A stretch of DNA of 64,000 nt, taken from positions 1 through 64,000 of the forward strand of contig JAFYHT010000020.1 of NCBI GenBank assembly GCA_017539025.1. Reading direction: 5' to 3'. The notes under the pieces were generated by a model, which searched no databases, was not told where the DNA came from, and saw only the letters and a program-made list of their open reading frames with translations. Origin of the DNA: Erysipelotrichaceae bacterium (GTDB lineage: Bacteria; Bacillota_I; Bacilli_A; Erysipelotrichales; Erysipelotrichaceae). Position 1 is the first letter of the stretch. Each line of letters opens with the position of its first letter. Both the position numbers and the translations under genes were made by a program. Positions 1 through 8,727 of the stretch are shown in pieces.

Positions 1-32
1 CGGGAATGATCTCTGTATCCATTGTTTTTCAT
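1..32 (-). CDS. 5' end of an unidentified gene (partial)
   Basis: A strong Shine-Dalgarno (TAAGGAGG on the minus strand) sits just upstream of two out-of-frame ATGs. The first gives MKNNGYRDHSR and the second, starting at position 22, gives MDTEIIP. The Shine-Dalgarno is 2 bases from the first ATG and 12 from the second, so neither start is convincing. Pyruvate kinase often follows pfkA in Bacillota, but the few visible residues do not show it. The gene runs off the window edge. Confidence 0.3.
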   Translation of the reverse strand, partial: MKNNGYRDHS

Positions 33-50
33 AACCTCCTTAAGGAAGAT

Positions 51-85
51 TATAAAAAAGACCTGAGTTTTAAACATCAGGTCTT
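51..85 (-). terminator. Rho-independent terminator after pfkA
   Basis: There is a perfect 9-bp stem (58-66 with 77-85) with a 10-base loop. On the minus strand it is followed by a run of six T. It closes the long trmB-to-pfkA unit and separates it from the next minus-strand gene. Confidence 0.85.
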
Positions 86-86
86 A

Positions 87-158
87 TCACCCTACATTTT
101 CTTAAAGGCGTATGGTCACCCTACAAAAATTTAAATCGCCCACTTTTCCAGTACGCCT
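87..158 (-). other. Structured pfkA 3' UTR: stem-loop and direct repeat
   Basis: A 10-bp stem with a one-base bulge pairs 106-115 with 148-158 around a 32-base loop. A 10-base direct repeat (tcaccctaca on the plus strand) occurs at 87-96 and 116-125, one copy outside the stem and one in the loop. The element lies between the pfkA stop and its terminator. Its function is unknown; an mRNA 3' element or a small-RNA precursor are possibilities. Confidence 0.45.
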
Positions 159-170
159 GTTTTTTTGGAT

Positions 171-1130
171 TTATACCAGTCTGTCGAATAAACGGTAGAA
201 TGCTTTTCTTGAGGATCTTGGCATAGAGACACATTCCTCGATCGGCATCGAGATGATCTCGTTATTCCTGATCGCAACACAATGTCCGCCGATGCCTGCT
301 ACCAGCAGTTCAACAGCCTTGGCACCCATCCTGGAAGCCAGAACACGGTCGGATGGAGTTGGTGAACCGCCTCGCTGGATATGGCCCAAGATCGTCGCTC
401 TGCCCGCAAAACCGGTCACCTTGGAGATCTTGTCTGCCAGCGATTTGACATCACATACATTCTCGGAAACGATGACGATCGCATGGTTCTTTCCCTGATT
501 TTCCAGATATCTGAGTTTCTCCAAGACCGCTTCCTCATCATAGCCTGTCTCCGGTGTGATCAGTATCTCTGCACCGCAAGAAATACCGGAATAGATCGCC
601 AGGTCACCACATCTGTTGCCCATGACTTCGACAACGGAACAGCGGTGATGAGAATTCGATGTATCTCTGAGCTTATCGACACATTCCACAACGGTGTTCA
701 AAGCCGTATCGAAACCGATCGTATAATCTGTTCCTTCGATATCGTTGTCGATCGTACCAGGAAGCGCAACGCAGTTGACGCCATGTCTTGTCAGAGAATC
801 TGCACCTCTGTAGGTTCCATCTCCACCAATGACGACGACTGCATCGATCTTGTTTTCTTTCAGCTTTTCAATGCCTCTCATCAGAACAGCCTCTTCCTTG
901 AATTCAGGAAGTCTTGCGGAACCCAAGATCGTACCGCCTCTGGCGATCGTCTCGGAAACGGAAGACCTGGTGAAAGGCTCATAAAGACCCTCTACAAGTC
1001 CCTTGTAGCCGTCACGAATACCGACGACTTCAATACCGTTTGCTAAAGCAGTTCTGGTAACGGCACGGATCGCCGCATTCATTCCCGGTGAGTCACCGCC
1101 GGAAGTCAAAATACCGATTTTTCTGAGCAT
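171..1130 (-). CDS. pfkA: ATP-dependent 6-phosphofructokinase
   Basis: Phosphorylates fructose 6-phosphate to fructose 1,6-bisphosphate in the cytoplasm, the committed step of glycolysis. The 319 residues match the short bacterial ATP-PFK family. The P-loop-like GGDSPGMN is at 11-18, GGDGT at 102-106, and the catalytic TIDND with its proton-accepting Asp at 126-130. The Gly after GGD and the Gly-Asp-Gly-Thr match the ATP-using rather than the PPi-using type. The ATG is preceded by GAAGGAG. It lies 4 bases after dnaI, so this glycolytic gene is the last member of a replication and repair operon. A terminator follows. Confidence 0.97.
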   Translation of the reverse strand: MLRKIGILTSGGDSPGMNAAIRAVTRTALANGIEVVGIRDGYKGLVEGLYEPFTRSSVSETIARGGTILGSARLPEFKEEAVLMRGIEKLKENKIDAVVVIGGDGTYRGADSLTRHGVNCVALPGTIDNDIEGTDYTIGFDTALNTVVECVDKLRDTSNSHHRCSVVEVMGNRCGDLAIYSGISCGAEILITPETGYDEEAVLEKLRYLENQGKNHAIVIVSENVCDVKSLADKISKVTGFAGRATILGHIQRGGSPTPSDRVLASRMGAKAVELLVAGIGGHCVAIRNNEIISMPIEECVSMPRSSRKAFYRLFDRLV

Positions 1131-1134
1131 AGTT

Positions 1135-1977
1135 TTATCTCCTTCTCATATTTATCCCCGATAATATGAAATTATCACTGAGTATATCGATCCTCTCCAT
1201 CAGTCTTCTGGCATTCATCAGATTCGACTTCTCTCTTCTGTCGTACTGATAATGTTTCAGAAGATCTTCCTTGTTGAGGTTGGAAGTAAATATCGTGATC
1301 TTCTTGTTTTCCAGACGATAGTCCAAGATCCTGAACAGTACATCATCCCTGACGAATTCCGAAACGGTCTCGGCACCGATGTCATCCAGGAAAAGATAAT
1401 CCGCCTTTTTCAATAAAGAGATCTTCACTCCGACATTCTCCGGATTCTCTGAAAAATCCGATTTCATCTGGTTGAAGAAATTGGTCACCTTTACGAATGC
1501 GACCTTCTTCCCCTGCTTCACCAAAGAATTGGCCAGTGCCGTACAAAGGTAAGTCTTACCGACACCCAAATCACCGCAGATATATAATCCCTTTTCACTT
1601 TTTTCATGCAGAATCTTTGCCAGCTCCAGATAGAGGGATTTCTGTTCCTTCGTATAGGAGACGCTCTCCAGATCCAGATCGGATAATTCTTTCGGAACAT
1701 CACAATACAGATACTTTGATAAGACGGATTCTTTCTTTTTCTGATCCAGGGCATAGTCGCAATACTCGATCTCTTCGATCAGTACGCCGTCATAGACAAG
1801 ATCCAGTCTTTCTCCTTTGGAAGGCTGTCTGCATTCATACAATCCCGGACAGTTATCGCAAAGCTTCCTGGATTTCAATACTCTCATATAAGATCCGATG
1901 TGATCATCGACAAAAGGATCGCTCTTTGCGACAATTGAGAGATGTTCATCGTTTAAAATCAATTCTTTCTGACTCAT
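1135..1977 (-). CDS. dnaI: Primosomal protein DnaI, helicase loader ATPase
   Basis: An AAA+ ATPase that loads the replicative helicase DnaC onto DNA together with DnaB and DnaD in Bacillota. An N-terminal zinc-type domain carries C40, C43, C49 and C73. Walker A (GDLGVGKT) is at 135-142 and Walker B (YLFLDDIG) at 194-201, with a sensor Asn near TSNLN at 231-235. The length of 280 is close to the usual ~310. Its ATG overlaps the end of the dnaB-like gene by 4 bases, so the two are translationally coupled. This is the same pairing as dnaB-dnaI in Bacillus. Confidence 0.93.
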   Translation of the reverse strand: MSQKELILNDEHLSIVAKSDPFVDDHIGSYMRVLKSRKLCDNCPGLYECRQPSKGERLDLVYDGVLIEEIEYCDYALDQKKKESVLSKYLYCDVPKELSDLDLESVSYTKEQKSLYLELAKILHEKSEKGLYICGDLGVGKTYLCTALANSLVKQGKKVAFVKVTNFFNQMKSDFSENPENVGVKISLLKKADYLFLDDIGAETVSEFVRDDVLFRILDYRLENKKITIFTSNLNKEDLLKHYQYDRREKSNLMNARRLMERIDILSDNFILSGINMRRR

Positions 1978-3101
1978 TTCTTCCCCATCAGTTTCAACAG
2001 TTCTTCTTCTTCTGCAGCCGATATCGTCTTGTTTGCGCTGCTGTCATAAGTCGGGATCTTCTCTTCCTTCTTACTTCTATCATAAGGTTTCGACAGCCTG
2101 TTCAGCGCATCTTTTGCGTTTCGGATATCGTTCCTGTGCAGATCGGAAGCGATCGGATAGAGATAATTCTCGATCAGCCTGTTATCGCAATTCTTCAGGC
2201 CATACTCCAATAATACATTGATCACGGCAGGTGCCAGATGGTATCTGTTTGACAGATTGTAGATGATCTTCTTGTCATAATCCGTCACTTCCTTGCCATC
2301 CTGCAAAGACATCAGGAAACGAAGACATGGTGCATCATATGAACCCTTTTCACTTTCATAATACTCGCTTCTGGCATTCATGCACATATATCGCAAGGCA
2401 TCCAGATCGAAGTGATCGGAATCGGTCCTGGCAACTCTTGGCAGATAAGTTCTCATCTTGTCATAGGAGATATTGTAGAGATCCGCCAGGATCGCCATCT
2501 GCCTTAAATTCTCTTTCGTTCTGAAACGCATCGGCAGCAGATTTGTCGAAATATCCTTCAAGAAGACATTGACATCGAACATCGTATCGAATTCAAACGG
2601 CTTCTCTTCCTTTTTCTTCAGATAAGATTCATTCTCCGCCTTCCATTCACTCAGATTCTCCATGGAAAGCGTCCTCGAGACATCTTCAAATCCTGTATGA
2701 TCGGACTCCATGTAGACCTGCGAAGTCAGTTCTCTGTAATGTTCGCCGGACGTCTTCAGGATAAAATCCCTGACCAGGATATCATCTTTGATGAACTGCG
2801 GGATCTCTAAAGGATTGTTGAAGACGAAAATATAGCGATTAGACTGTTTCAATGTCTTCATCAGCCTGTATTCGTTCAGCTTGATGCAATAGAATTCAAA
2901 ATCATCCACCGACAGATTCAAAGCCATCAGCAGTTCATTGATCTCTTCAAAGGCAACGCTGCTTCCCTTCAATACGAGATACTCATACATCACCAAAGCA
3001 TCATTTCCAACCAGAGGACCATAGAAAAAGACCAGAGACTTCAGTCTTTGTGAAGACAGTTCCGCATTTACTTCGATTTTATAAAGATCTTTTCCTATCA
3101 T
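1974..3101 (-). CDS. dnaB: Replication initiation and membrane attachment protein, DnaB-like
   Basis: A protein of the Bacillota DnaB/DnaD family (not the E. coli helicase) that acts in helicase loading at origins and restart sites. It has 375 residues, an N-terminal winged-helix-like region and a helical C-terminal region ending in a lysine-rich tail (KEEKIPTYDSS... KLMGKK). Family assignment rests on overall sequence character and above all on its 4-base overlaps with dnaI downstream and with the mutM-coaE fusion upstream, a conserved order (polA-mutM-coaE-dnaB-dnaI). No single catalytic motif exists to confirm it. Confidence 0.85.
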   Translation of the reverse strand: MIGKDLYKIEVNAELSSQRLKSLVFFYGPLVGNDALVMYEYLVLKGSSVAFEEINELLMALNLSVDDFEFYCIKLNEYRLMKTLKQSNRYIFVFNNPLEIPQFIKDDILVRDFILKTSGEHYRELTSQVYMESDHTGFEDVSRTLSMENLSEWKAENESYLKKKEEKPFEFDTMFDVNVFLKDISTNLLPMRFRTKENLRQMAILADLYNISYDKMRTYLPRVARTDSDHFDLDALRYMCMNARSEYYESEKGSYDAPCLRFLMSLQDGKEVTDYDKKIIYNLSNRYHLAPAVINVLLEYGLKNCDNRLIENYLYPIASDLHRNDIRNAKDALNRLSKPYDRSKKEEKIPTYDSSANKTISAAEEEELLKLMGKK

Positions 3102-4468
3102 AAAAGTTCCTTCAAGGTTTCTTCGATCAGATGATACAGTTCCTCCAGACTACCATTATTATATATGATTTTATCTGCTCTTTTGATCTTTTCTGTTACA
3201 GGCATCTGTGAAGCGAGCCTTCGCTTGCCATCTTTCTTGTTCATACCGCGAGCTACGAGCCTTTTCAACAGGATCTTTTCATCCGTTACCACCAGTATAT
3301 TGTGATCGAAATACTTGTCCCAGCCCGCTTCAAACAGTAAAGGCACTTCCGCAAAAAGCGGATCATCTTTCCTTTCATTCAACCGCTTCAAGATCAGCGG
3401 ATGCATGATCTCTTCCAGTTTTTTCTTATCGTTTTCATCCGCAAACACTTTTGCGGCCAGTTTTTTCTTATCCAGTATCTCTTTCTCAAAACAGTCAGGA
3501 AAGACTTCTCTGATCTTCAGATAGCCTTCTTCCCCTTTTTCCAGAAGCTTTCTGTTTTCCTCATCGCAGTCAAAGACGTCATATCCCTTGTTTCTCAGAT
3601 AGTTACAGACTTCGCTTTTTCCCGAACCGATCGTACCGGTGACCGCGATCTTCAGATATTTCTTTTTCTGACACTTCTCACAGAAATACGTTCCTCTTCC
3701 GTCGACTTTGATCTTTCTGATCTTTGAATCACAGACAGGACATCTGTTCTGGTCATGAACACGTAAGGAGAGCTGAAAACGCCCGGTCACGCCAAGGGAA
3801 GAAGTATAGGAACGGATCGTCGTCCCTCCCTTTCTGATCGCCAGATGAAAGATATTCCTGGTTTCTTTGATCATGTTTAAGATATCCCGATCAGTCAGTC
3901 TGAAACAAGGTGTTCTCGGATCGACCTTGATCGCAAAAAGGATCTCATCCGCATAGATATTGCCTATTCCGGCAACGAAACGCTGATCCAGAAGAACTTC
4001 CTTGATCATCTTTTTTCTCTTGTTCAGATATTTCTTGCAATACTTCACATTGAACCTTTCATCAAAAGGCTCCGGACCAAGTCCCTTGAAATCCAAGTAT
4101 TCTTTCTCTTTTTCGATCAGTTCCATCCGACCGAACTTGCGGGTATCGTTGTAACGAAGCTGCCTTCCATCATTCAGATAAAAGATCACATGATCGTGTC
4201 TGGATAAGGGCCTTTCATCATCAGTGATAAAAAACTTCCCTTCCATCCTCAGATGAACGACAAGAGTTACATCATTCATTTCAAAAAGCAGATATTTCCC
4301 TCTGCGTTTGAATTCACAGAATTCCTGTCCGACCAGAGTCGATATGAAAAGATCCGGATCGCAATCAATGATCTTTGGATAACGGATATCGATCGCTTTG
4401 ATCCTGGCCATATGGATCTGGCGTTCCAAAGTGCCTAAGACCGTCTGTACTTCAGGAAGTTCCGGCAT
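3098..4468 (-). CDS. mutM-coaE: Fused formamidopyrimidine-DNA glycosylase / dephospho-CoA kinase
   Basis: One 456-residue reading frame joins two enzymes that are normally separate neighbours. Residues 1-268 are MutM (Fpg), which excises 8-oxoguanine: the catalytic N-terminal PELPE is right after Met1, the helix-two-turn-helix GIGNIYADEIL is at 167-177, and the zinc finger cysteines are C243, C246, C263 and C266. Residues from about 272 are CoaE, which phosphorylates dephospho-CoA in the last step of CoA synthesis: Walker A GTIGSGKS is at 278-285. The junction is CQKKKYLKIAVTG, with no stop, no Shine-Dalgarno and no ATG, so CoaE is made only as a fusion unless the protein is cleaved. The ATG overlaps the polA stop (TAATG). 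Confidence 0.93.
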   Translation of the reverse strand: MPELPEVQTVLGTLERQIHMARIKAIDIRYPKIIDCDPDLFISTLVGQEFCEFKRRGKYLLFEMNDVTLVVHLRMEGKFFITDDERPLSRHDHVIFYLNDGRQLRYNDTRKFGRMELIEKEKEYLDFKGLGPEPFDERFNVKYCKKYLNKRKKMIKEVLLDQRFVAGIGNIYADEILFAIKVDPRTPCFRLTDRDILNMIKETRNIFHLAIRKGGTTIRSYTSSLGVTGRFQLSLRVHDQNRCPVCDSKIRKIKVDGRGTYFCEKCQKKKYLKIAVTGTIGSGKSEVCNYLRNKGYDVFDCDEENRKLLEKGEEGYLKIREVFPDCFEKEILDKKKLAAKVFADENDKKKLEEIMHPLILKRLNERKDDPLFAEVPLLFEAGWDKYFDHNILVVTDEKILLKRLVARGMNKKDGKRRLASQMPVTEKIKRADKIIYNNGSLEELYHLIEETLKELL

Positions 4469-7041
4469 TATTTTGCCTCGTACCAGTCTTTTCCGATCGC
4501 CAGAGAAGAATCAAGTCTGGTCTTCATATGGTATGCGTTCGACATGATCTCGGGGATCAGTGTCTTCATCGTTTCAATTTCATCTTCCGGTACATCCAGT
4601 ATCAGTTCGTCATGGACCTGCAGGATCAGTTTTGATTTCAAACCCAGTTCCTTGAGCTTTTCAGCAGTCCTGACCATAGCGATCTTGATCAGATCGGCGG
4701 CAGAACCCTGTATCGTCGCATTCATGGCCGCTCTTTTCCCGAACTCTCTCATCATGTAGTTGCGGTCATTGATCTCATTGATATATCTCCTGCGGTTCAA
4801 CATCGTCTTGACATAACCGTTTTCCTGGCAGAACTTCACCTGGGAATCCAGATAGTCCTTGATATTTGGATAAGTCAAAAAATAATCATCGATGAACTTC
4901 CTGGCATCCTTGAAAGAAAGCTGTGTCTGATTTGCCAGACCGAAATCGGAAATGCCGTAGACGACACCGAAATTGACCGCCTTCGCATGTCTTCTGACAA
5001 GATCGGTCACTTCTTCCTTCTCCAGATGGAAGACATCCATCGCCGTCTTGGTATGGATATCGATACCGCTGTTGAATGCCTCGATCATCTTTTCCTCATC
5101 CGCCAGAGAAGACAGTACTCTTAATTCGACCTGCGAGTAATCGCAGGATATCAGTACACTTCCCTTGTTTGGCTTGAAAGCCTTGCGGATTTCTCTTCCT
5201 TCATCGTCTCTGACCGAGATGTTCTGTAAGTTTGGATCATAGCTGGAAAGTCTTCCGGTATTGGTGATGGTTTGCGAAAAGATGGTATGGATCTTGCCAT
5301 CACTTCTGATATATTTCTTAAGCCCTTCGGCATAAGTTGAATACAGTTTCGTATACTTGCGGTATTCCAGGATATCGGAAACCGCCGGATGATAATCGAC
5401 AAGTTTTCCCAATACATCCGCATTGGTGGAACCCTTCTTGAGATCAGGAAGATCCAGTTCTTCATACAAGACCTGTGCCAGTTGCTTTGGAGAAGCGATG
5501 TTGAATTCATGGCCGACCTCTTCATAGATCCTGGCTTGCACTGCATCGATCTTTTCCTTCGTATGTAAGGCGATCTCATCCAGCTCTCTCTCATCGCAAT
5601 AGACACCTTGTTTCTCCATATCGAAAAGCACATCCACCAGCGGCAGCTCGATATCTTCATATAGGGAAACCATTTCCTTGTCTTCCAGTTCCTTCCTCGC
5701 CCTTAAAGCGACCTGATATAGATCCTTGACAAGTCTGCAGGCATAGGAAGCCTGGTCTTCGATACTTGGTTCCAGAGGTTTCTTTTCCGTTCCAAACAGG
5801 TCTTTCAGAGGTCTGATCTGTCCAAATCCGTAATTGAGCAGGATGTGTTCCAGATCACTGTTGTAGTTATTGGAAAGGAAACACATCAGAAAGACGTCAT
5901 CCGTATTCTTTCCGATCCTGATACTGTTATACTCCAAGGCATGTTTAACAGCTTTGAGGTCAAAGACATATTTCTTTTGATCCGAAGAAAGATAATCTAA
6001 AGCCTTCTGATCCTTCTTCAGATCTTGCAAGCTGATATATTCCTGTTCATCTCTGTTTCCAAACGCAAATCCATAGATCTTTCTCTCATAATAGGAAAAT
6101 TCATCCGAAAGCACACAGATGAACGCATCTTTCAATAATCCATCAGAGATCTTCTCAACGACCTTGTATGCATCTTTTCTGACATCTTCCTCAACTGTGA
6201 TCTCTGACATTAGGGAACGCATCTCATATTTCTCAAAGAAATCATTCCTGCCCTTTTCATCGATATTCAGTTTCAGATCGGAAAGATCCCCTTCAATATC
6301 AACATCTGTCTTGATCGTAGCCAGCTGCTTGGAAAGGAAACAGGAATCCTTGTCTCTGATCAGCTTCTCCTGCAGTTTTCCCTTGATCTCATCGATGTGT
6401 TCATAGATCCCCTCACAGGTATCAAAATCATTCAGCAGCTTGACTGCTGTCTTATCACCAACGCCTTCCACGCCCTTGATATTGTCTGATTTATCGCCAG
6501 CCAGTCCTTTATAATCGATGATCTGATATGGCTTCAATCCATATTCTTCCTTCAAAGCTGCCTCATCCATCTTTGCGATATCAGACATCCCCTTGCGCAT
6601 AACATAGACACTTGTCGTATCATCGATCAGCTGCAGCATATCCCTGTCGGAAGAAAGGATGCAGGTCTCGACGTTGTATTTCTTGGAAAGAGAGCCGATG
6701 ATGTCATCCGCCTCGATCGTATCAAACTCAAAATATGGAAGATTGTATGCTTCCAGCATCTCTCTGACCAGCTGAAACTGACCAACGAGCTCTTCCGGAG
6801 TCTCTCTTCTGCCTGCTTTATAGTCAGGTGCGATGTCATGACGGAAGGTGTGCTTGCCCTTATCGAAAGCCACTGCACAATAATCCGGCTGAATCGTCCT
6901 GATCGCCTTGTTCAGCATATTCGCAAAAGCGTATACCGCATTGGTGTATACGCCTTTTGAAGTCTTCATGATATTTCCATAAGCAGTCGCATAAAAACCT
7001 CTGAACAGTACAGAGTTTCCATCGATCAGTAATAATCTCAT
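4468..7041 (-). CDS. polA: DNA polymerase I
   Basis: A repair and Okazaki-fragment polymerase of 857 residues. The N-terminal ~290 residues are a 5'-3' nuclease domain (LLIDGNSVLFR at 3-13, DRDML, helix-hairpin-helix GVEGVGDKTA). The middle domain lacks the DxE and other acidic residues of the 3'-5' exonuclease, so proofreading is predicted to be absent, as in Bacillus-type enzymes. Polymerase motif A (DYSQVELR), motif B (RRHAKAVNFGVVYG) and motif C (HDE at 810-812) are all intact. The start has a strong Shine-Dalgarno (GGAAGGAG). It lies 2 bases after the lipoprotein gene and overlaps mutM-coaE. Confidence 0.97.
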   Translation of the reverse strand: MRLLLIDGNSVLFRGFYATAYGNIMKTSKGVYTNAVYAFANMLNKAIRTIQPDYCAVAFDKGKHTFRHDIAPDYKAGRRETPEELVGQFQLVREMLEAYNLPYFEFDTIEADDIIGSLSKKYNVETCILSSDRDMLQLIDDTTSVYVMRKGMSDIAKMDEAALKEEYGLKPYQIIDYKGLAGDKSDNIKGVEGVGDKTAVKLLNDFDTCEGIYEHIDEIKGKLQEKLIRDKDSCFLSKQLATIKTDVDIEGDLSDLKLNIDEKGRNDFFEKYEMRSLMSEITVEEDVRKDAYKVVEKISDGLLKDAFICVLSDEFSYYERKIYGFAFGNRDEQEYISLQDLKKDQKALDYLSSDQKKYVFDLKAVKHALEYNSIRIGKNTDDVFLMCFLSNNYNSDLEHILLNYGFGQIRPLKDLFGTEKKPLEPSIEDQASYACRLVKDLYQVALRARKELEDKEMVSLYEDIELPLVDVLFDMEKQGVYCDERELDEIALHTKEKIDAVQARIYEEVGHEFNIASPKQLAQVLYEELDLPDLKKGSTNADVLGKLVDYHPAVSDILEYRKYTKLYSTYAEGLKKYIRSDGKIHTIFSQTITNTGRLSSYDPNLQNISVRDDEGREIRKAFKPNKGSVLISCDYSQVELRVLSSLADEEKMIEAFNSGIDIHTKTAMDVFHLEKEEVTDLVRRHAKAVNFGVVYGISDFGLANQTQLSFKDARKFIDDYFLTYPNIKDYLDSQVKFCQENGYVKTMLNRRRYINEINDRNYMMREFGKRAAMNATIQGSAADLIKIAMVRTAEKLKELGLKSKLILQVHDELILDVPEDEIETMKTLIPEIMSNAYHMKTRLDSSLAIGKDWYEAK

Positions 7042-7043
7042 GA

Positions 7044-8069
7044 TTATTCTCCTTCCGTTTCTATGATCTCGTTTCCTGATGGAACCTGGCTCACGGAAGC
7101 TGCGATACTTTCCAGTACGCTGAGGTTTTCATACATCAGCGAAAGATAATCCTTGCCTGACTCGATCTGTGTTGAAGTCAGAGAAGAGATATTGTACAGG
7201 GTGATGCGCTTGAGACCCAGCTCATCTTCCAGCTGAGCCATCAGTTCCAGCATCTCCTGAGGCATATTCGGTTCATAAGCGATGAATTTTACATCATCAT
7301 TCCTGATCCTGGTCTTGATCACCTCCAGCTGTGCCTTGGAAGGAAGAGCTCCATACTTGGAAAGACAGACTGGATAGACCTGGAAACCGAAGTCCTTCTG
7401 CCAGCAGCCGAAAGAACCGGTCATGGACACGAAACGGATCGTCTTGTTTTCCTTGATGAGCTTGGAAGCCAGAGCCTGATAGGACGCATCCAGAGCGATC
7501 AGATCATCGGCGACCATCTTGTAGTTCTCTGAGAAGTAGGATGACTGCTCCACATAGTTGTTGGAGAGATACTCATAGACATCCTTGGCCATACAATACA
7601 TGCCGGAAGGTGACAGCCAGATGAAAGGATCCAGGTCATAAGTATCGATATCATTGAAGATATCATTTTCATAATACGGTCCTTCGACAAAAGACATCTT
7701 GCCTTCGACGATGACCGGTGTGTAACGCTTATACTCATAAAGACAGTTCAATACGGAAAGATCCCCAGCCGCCAGATCGATACCCAGAGCCTTGATCTGA
7801 TCATCATAGAGATCCATATACGGTTCCAGATTGCCGATATGAAAGAGAACGGAAGAATCTTCCAGGATCTCTTCATAGTTATCAACGAGGTTGGCACATT
7901 GTACCAGTGTTCTGTTCTGAATGGAAACCGGCTGAATCCTGTTGCCTCCGATCCTGTTTAAAAGATAAGCGATCGGATAGATCGTATATGCCGTATATTG
8001 TTTCGTGCTCGTGCAGCCGCATAACAATACGACTAACAGCACTGTGACTAACTTTCTAAAAAACTTCAT
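7044..8069 (-). CDS. ZnuA/TroA-like metal-binding lipoprotein
   Basis: The protein has 341 residues, a signal peptide and a lipobox (VLLCGC, lipidated Cys 19). The body resembles the cluster A-1 (ZnuA/AdcA/TroA) solute-binding family: YPIAYLLNRIGG after the signal, an FHIGNLEPYM segment where these proteins keep a metal-binding His, and a C-terminal IKTRIRNDDVKFIAYEPN segment. There is no His-rich loop, and no ABC permease or ATPase gene is nearby, so it would have to serve a transporter encoded elsewhere. The gene lacks a Shine-Dalgarno; TATAAT at 8078-8083 lies 8 bases before the ATG. Substrate (Zn or Mn) is not decided by the sequence. Confidence 0.75.
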   Translation of the reverse strand: MKFFRKLVTVLLVVLLCGCTSTKQYTAYTIYPIAYLLNRIGGNRIQPVSIQNRTLVQCANLVDNYEEILEDSSVLFHIGNLEPYMDLYDDQIKALGIDLAAGDLSVLNCLYEYKRYTPVIVEGKMSFVEGPYYENDIFNDIDTYDLDPFIWLSPSGMYCMAKDVYEYLSNNYVEQSSYFSENYKMVADDLIALDASYQALASKLIKENKTIRFVSMTGSFGCWQKDFGFQVYPVCLSKYGALPSKAQLEVIKTRIRNDDVKFIAYEPNMPQEMLELMAQLEDELGLKRITLYNISSLTSTQIESGKDYLSLMYENLSVLESIAASVSQVPSGNEIIETEGE

Positions 8070-8078
8070 ACTCTATCA

Positions 8079-8690
8079 TTATACCTTATCGATCTGATAT
8101 TTCGCATAGCAGATCGGCTTGCCTTCCGCCCTAAATTTTGCCTGATAGGCAGTCATCGGCTCACCCTCACGGAAATAGTCTTCGTCGATTTCCAATAATC
8201 GGAAATCTGACTGTTCAAAATAAGCTAAAGAATCCTCAAAGAAAGCCTGATTGTCTGTCTTATATACAAGGATCCCGTGATCCTTAAGCATCCTTTCATA
8301 CTTTTTTAAGAATGTCGGATAGGTCAGTCTTCTCTTATGCGTCCTCTTTTTTGGCCATGGATCGGAGAAATGAAGATAGATCAGATCGATGCTGGAAGGA
8401 TCGAAAAGTTCCTCGATATCTGCCGCATCATCCAGAATGACACGGAAATTATCTAATTCCAGTTCCCTTGCCTTCTTGATCGTCCTGGCAACGCAAGTCT
8501 CTTCTCTTTCAAGACCGACATAAAAGATCTCAGGATTCATTTTTGCGCTTTGCGTGATGAAATCACCCATCCCCATCCCGATCTCGACATATAAAGGCCT
8601 GCTTTCTTTCAGATCATGAAGATCATCGATCAGATAGTCCTTTTCTTCTTCCAGAAAAGCAGAGACCCATTTCTTTTTTCTCATTCGCAT
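8079..8690 (-). CDS. trmB: tRNA (guanine-N7)-methyltransferase
   Basis: Methylates G46 of tRNA using S-adenosylmethionine. The protein reads MRMRKKKW from the chosen start and has 203 residues, the usual size. The SAM-binding EIGMGMGDFI and the family-typical YLHFSDPWPKKRTHKRR segment (split here as DPWPKKRT HKRRLT) are present. A longer frame opens upstream but encodes a hydrophobic stretch foreign to the family and crosses the promoter. The chosen ATG follows TATAAT by exactly 6 bases and has no Shine-Dalgarno. It is divergent from the peptidase gene. Confidence 0.93.
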   Translation of the reverse strand: MRMRKKKWVSAFLEEEKDYLIDDLHDLKESRPLYVEIGMGMGDFITQSAKMNPEIFYVGLEREETCVARTIKKARELELDNFRVILDDAADIEELFDPSSIDLIYLHFSDPWPKKRTHKRRLTYPTFLKKYERMLKDHGILVYKTDNQAFFEDSLAYFEQSDFRLLEIDEDYFREGEPMTAYQAKFRAEGKPICYAKYQIDKV

Positions 8691-8696
8691 ATATCT

Positions 8697-8702
8697 ATTA
8701 TA
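8697..8702 (-). promoter_or_regulatory. -10 box of trmB, leaderless
   Basis: TATAAT on the minus strand is followed by six bases and then the ATG at 8690. The usual spacing from -10 to the start of transcription puts +1 on the A of ATG. Confidence 0.65.
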
Positions 8703-8727
8703 AGATATAGAAGAAAGGGAGACGCAT

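Noticed and set aside
1-32. Calling the partial gene pyruvate kinase
   Set aside because: The neighbourhood suggests it, but the visible N-terminal residues do not resemble pyruvate kinase, and the reading frame is uncertain.
87-125. AGGGTGA repeats as a T-box antiterminator
   Set aside because: The short match lacks the T-box core (AGGGTGGNACCGCG), a specifier loop and an aminoacyl or amino-acid gene downstream.
106-166. Plus-strand terminator at the T-run after 158
   Set aside because: The stem is long-looped and no plus-strand gene lies upstream; the T-run is probably incidental.
381-1046. Long plus-strand frame opposite pfkA
   Set aside because: It is the antisense shadow of a clearly conserved phosphofructokinase and has no Shine-Dalgarno or recognisable protein.
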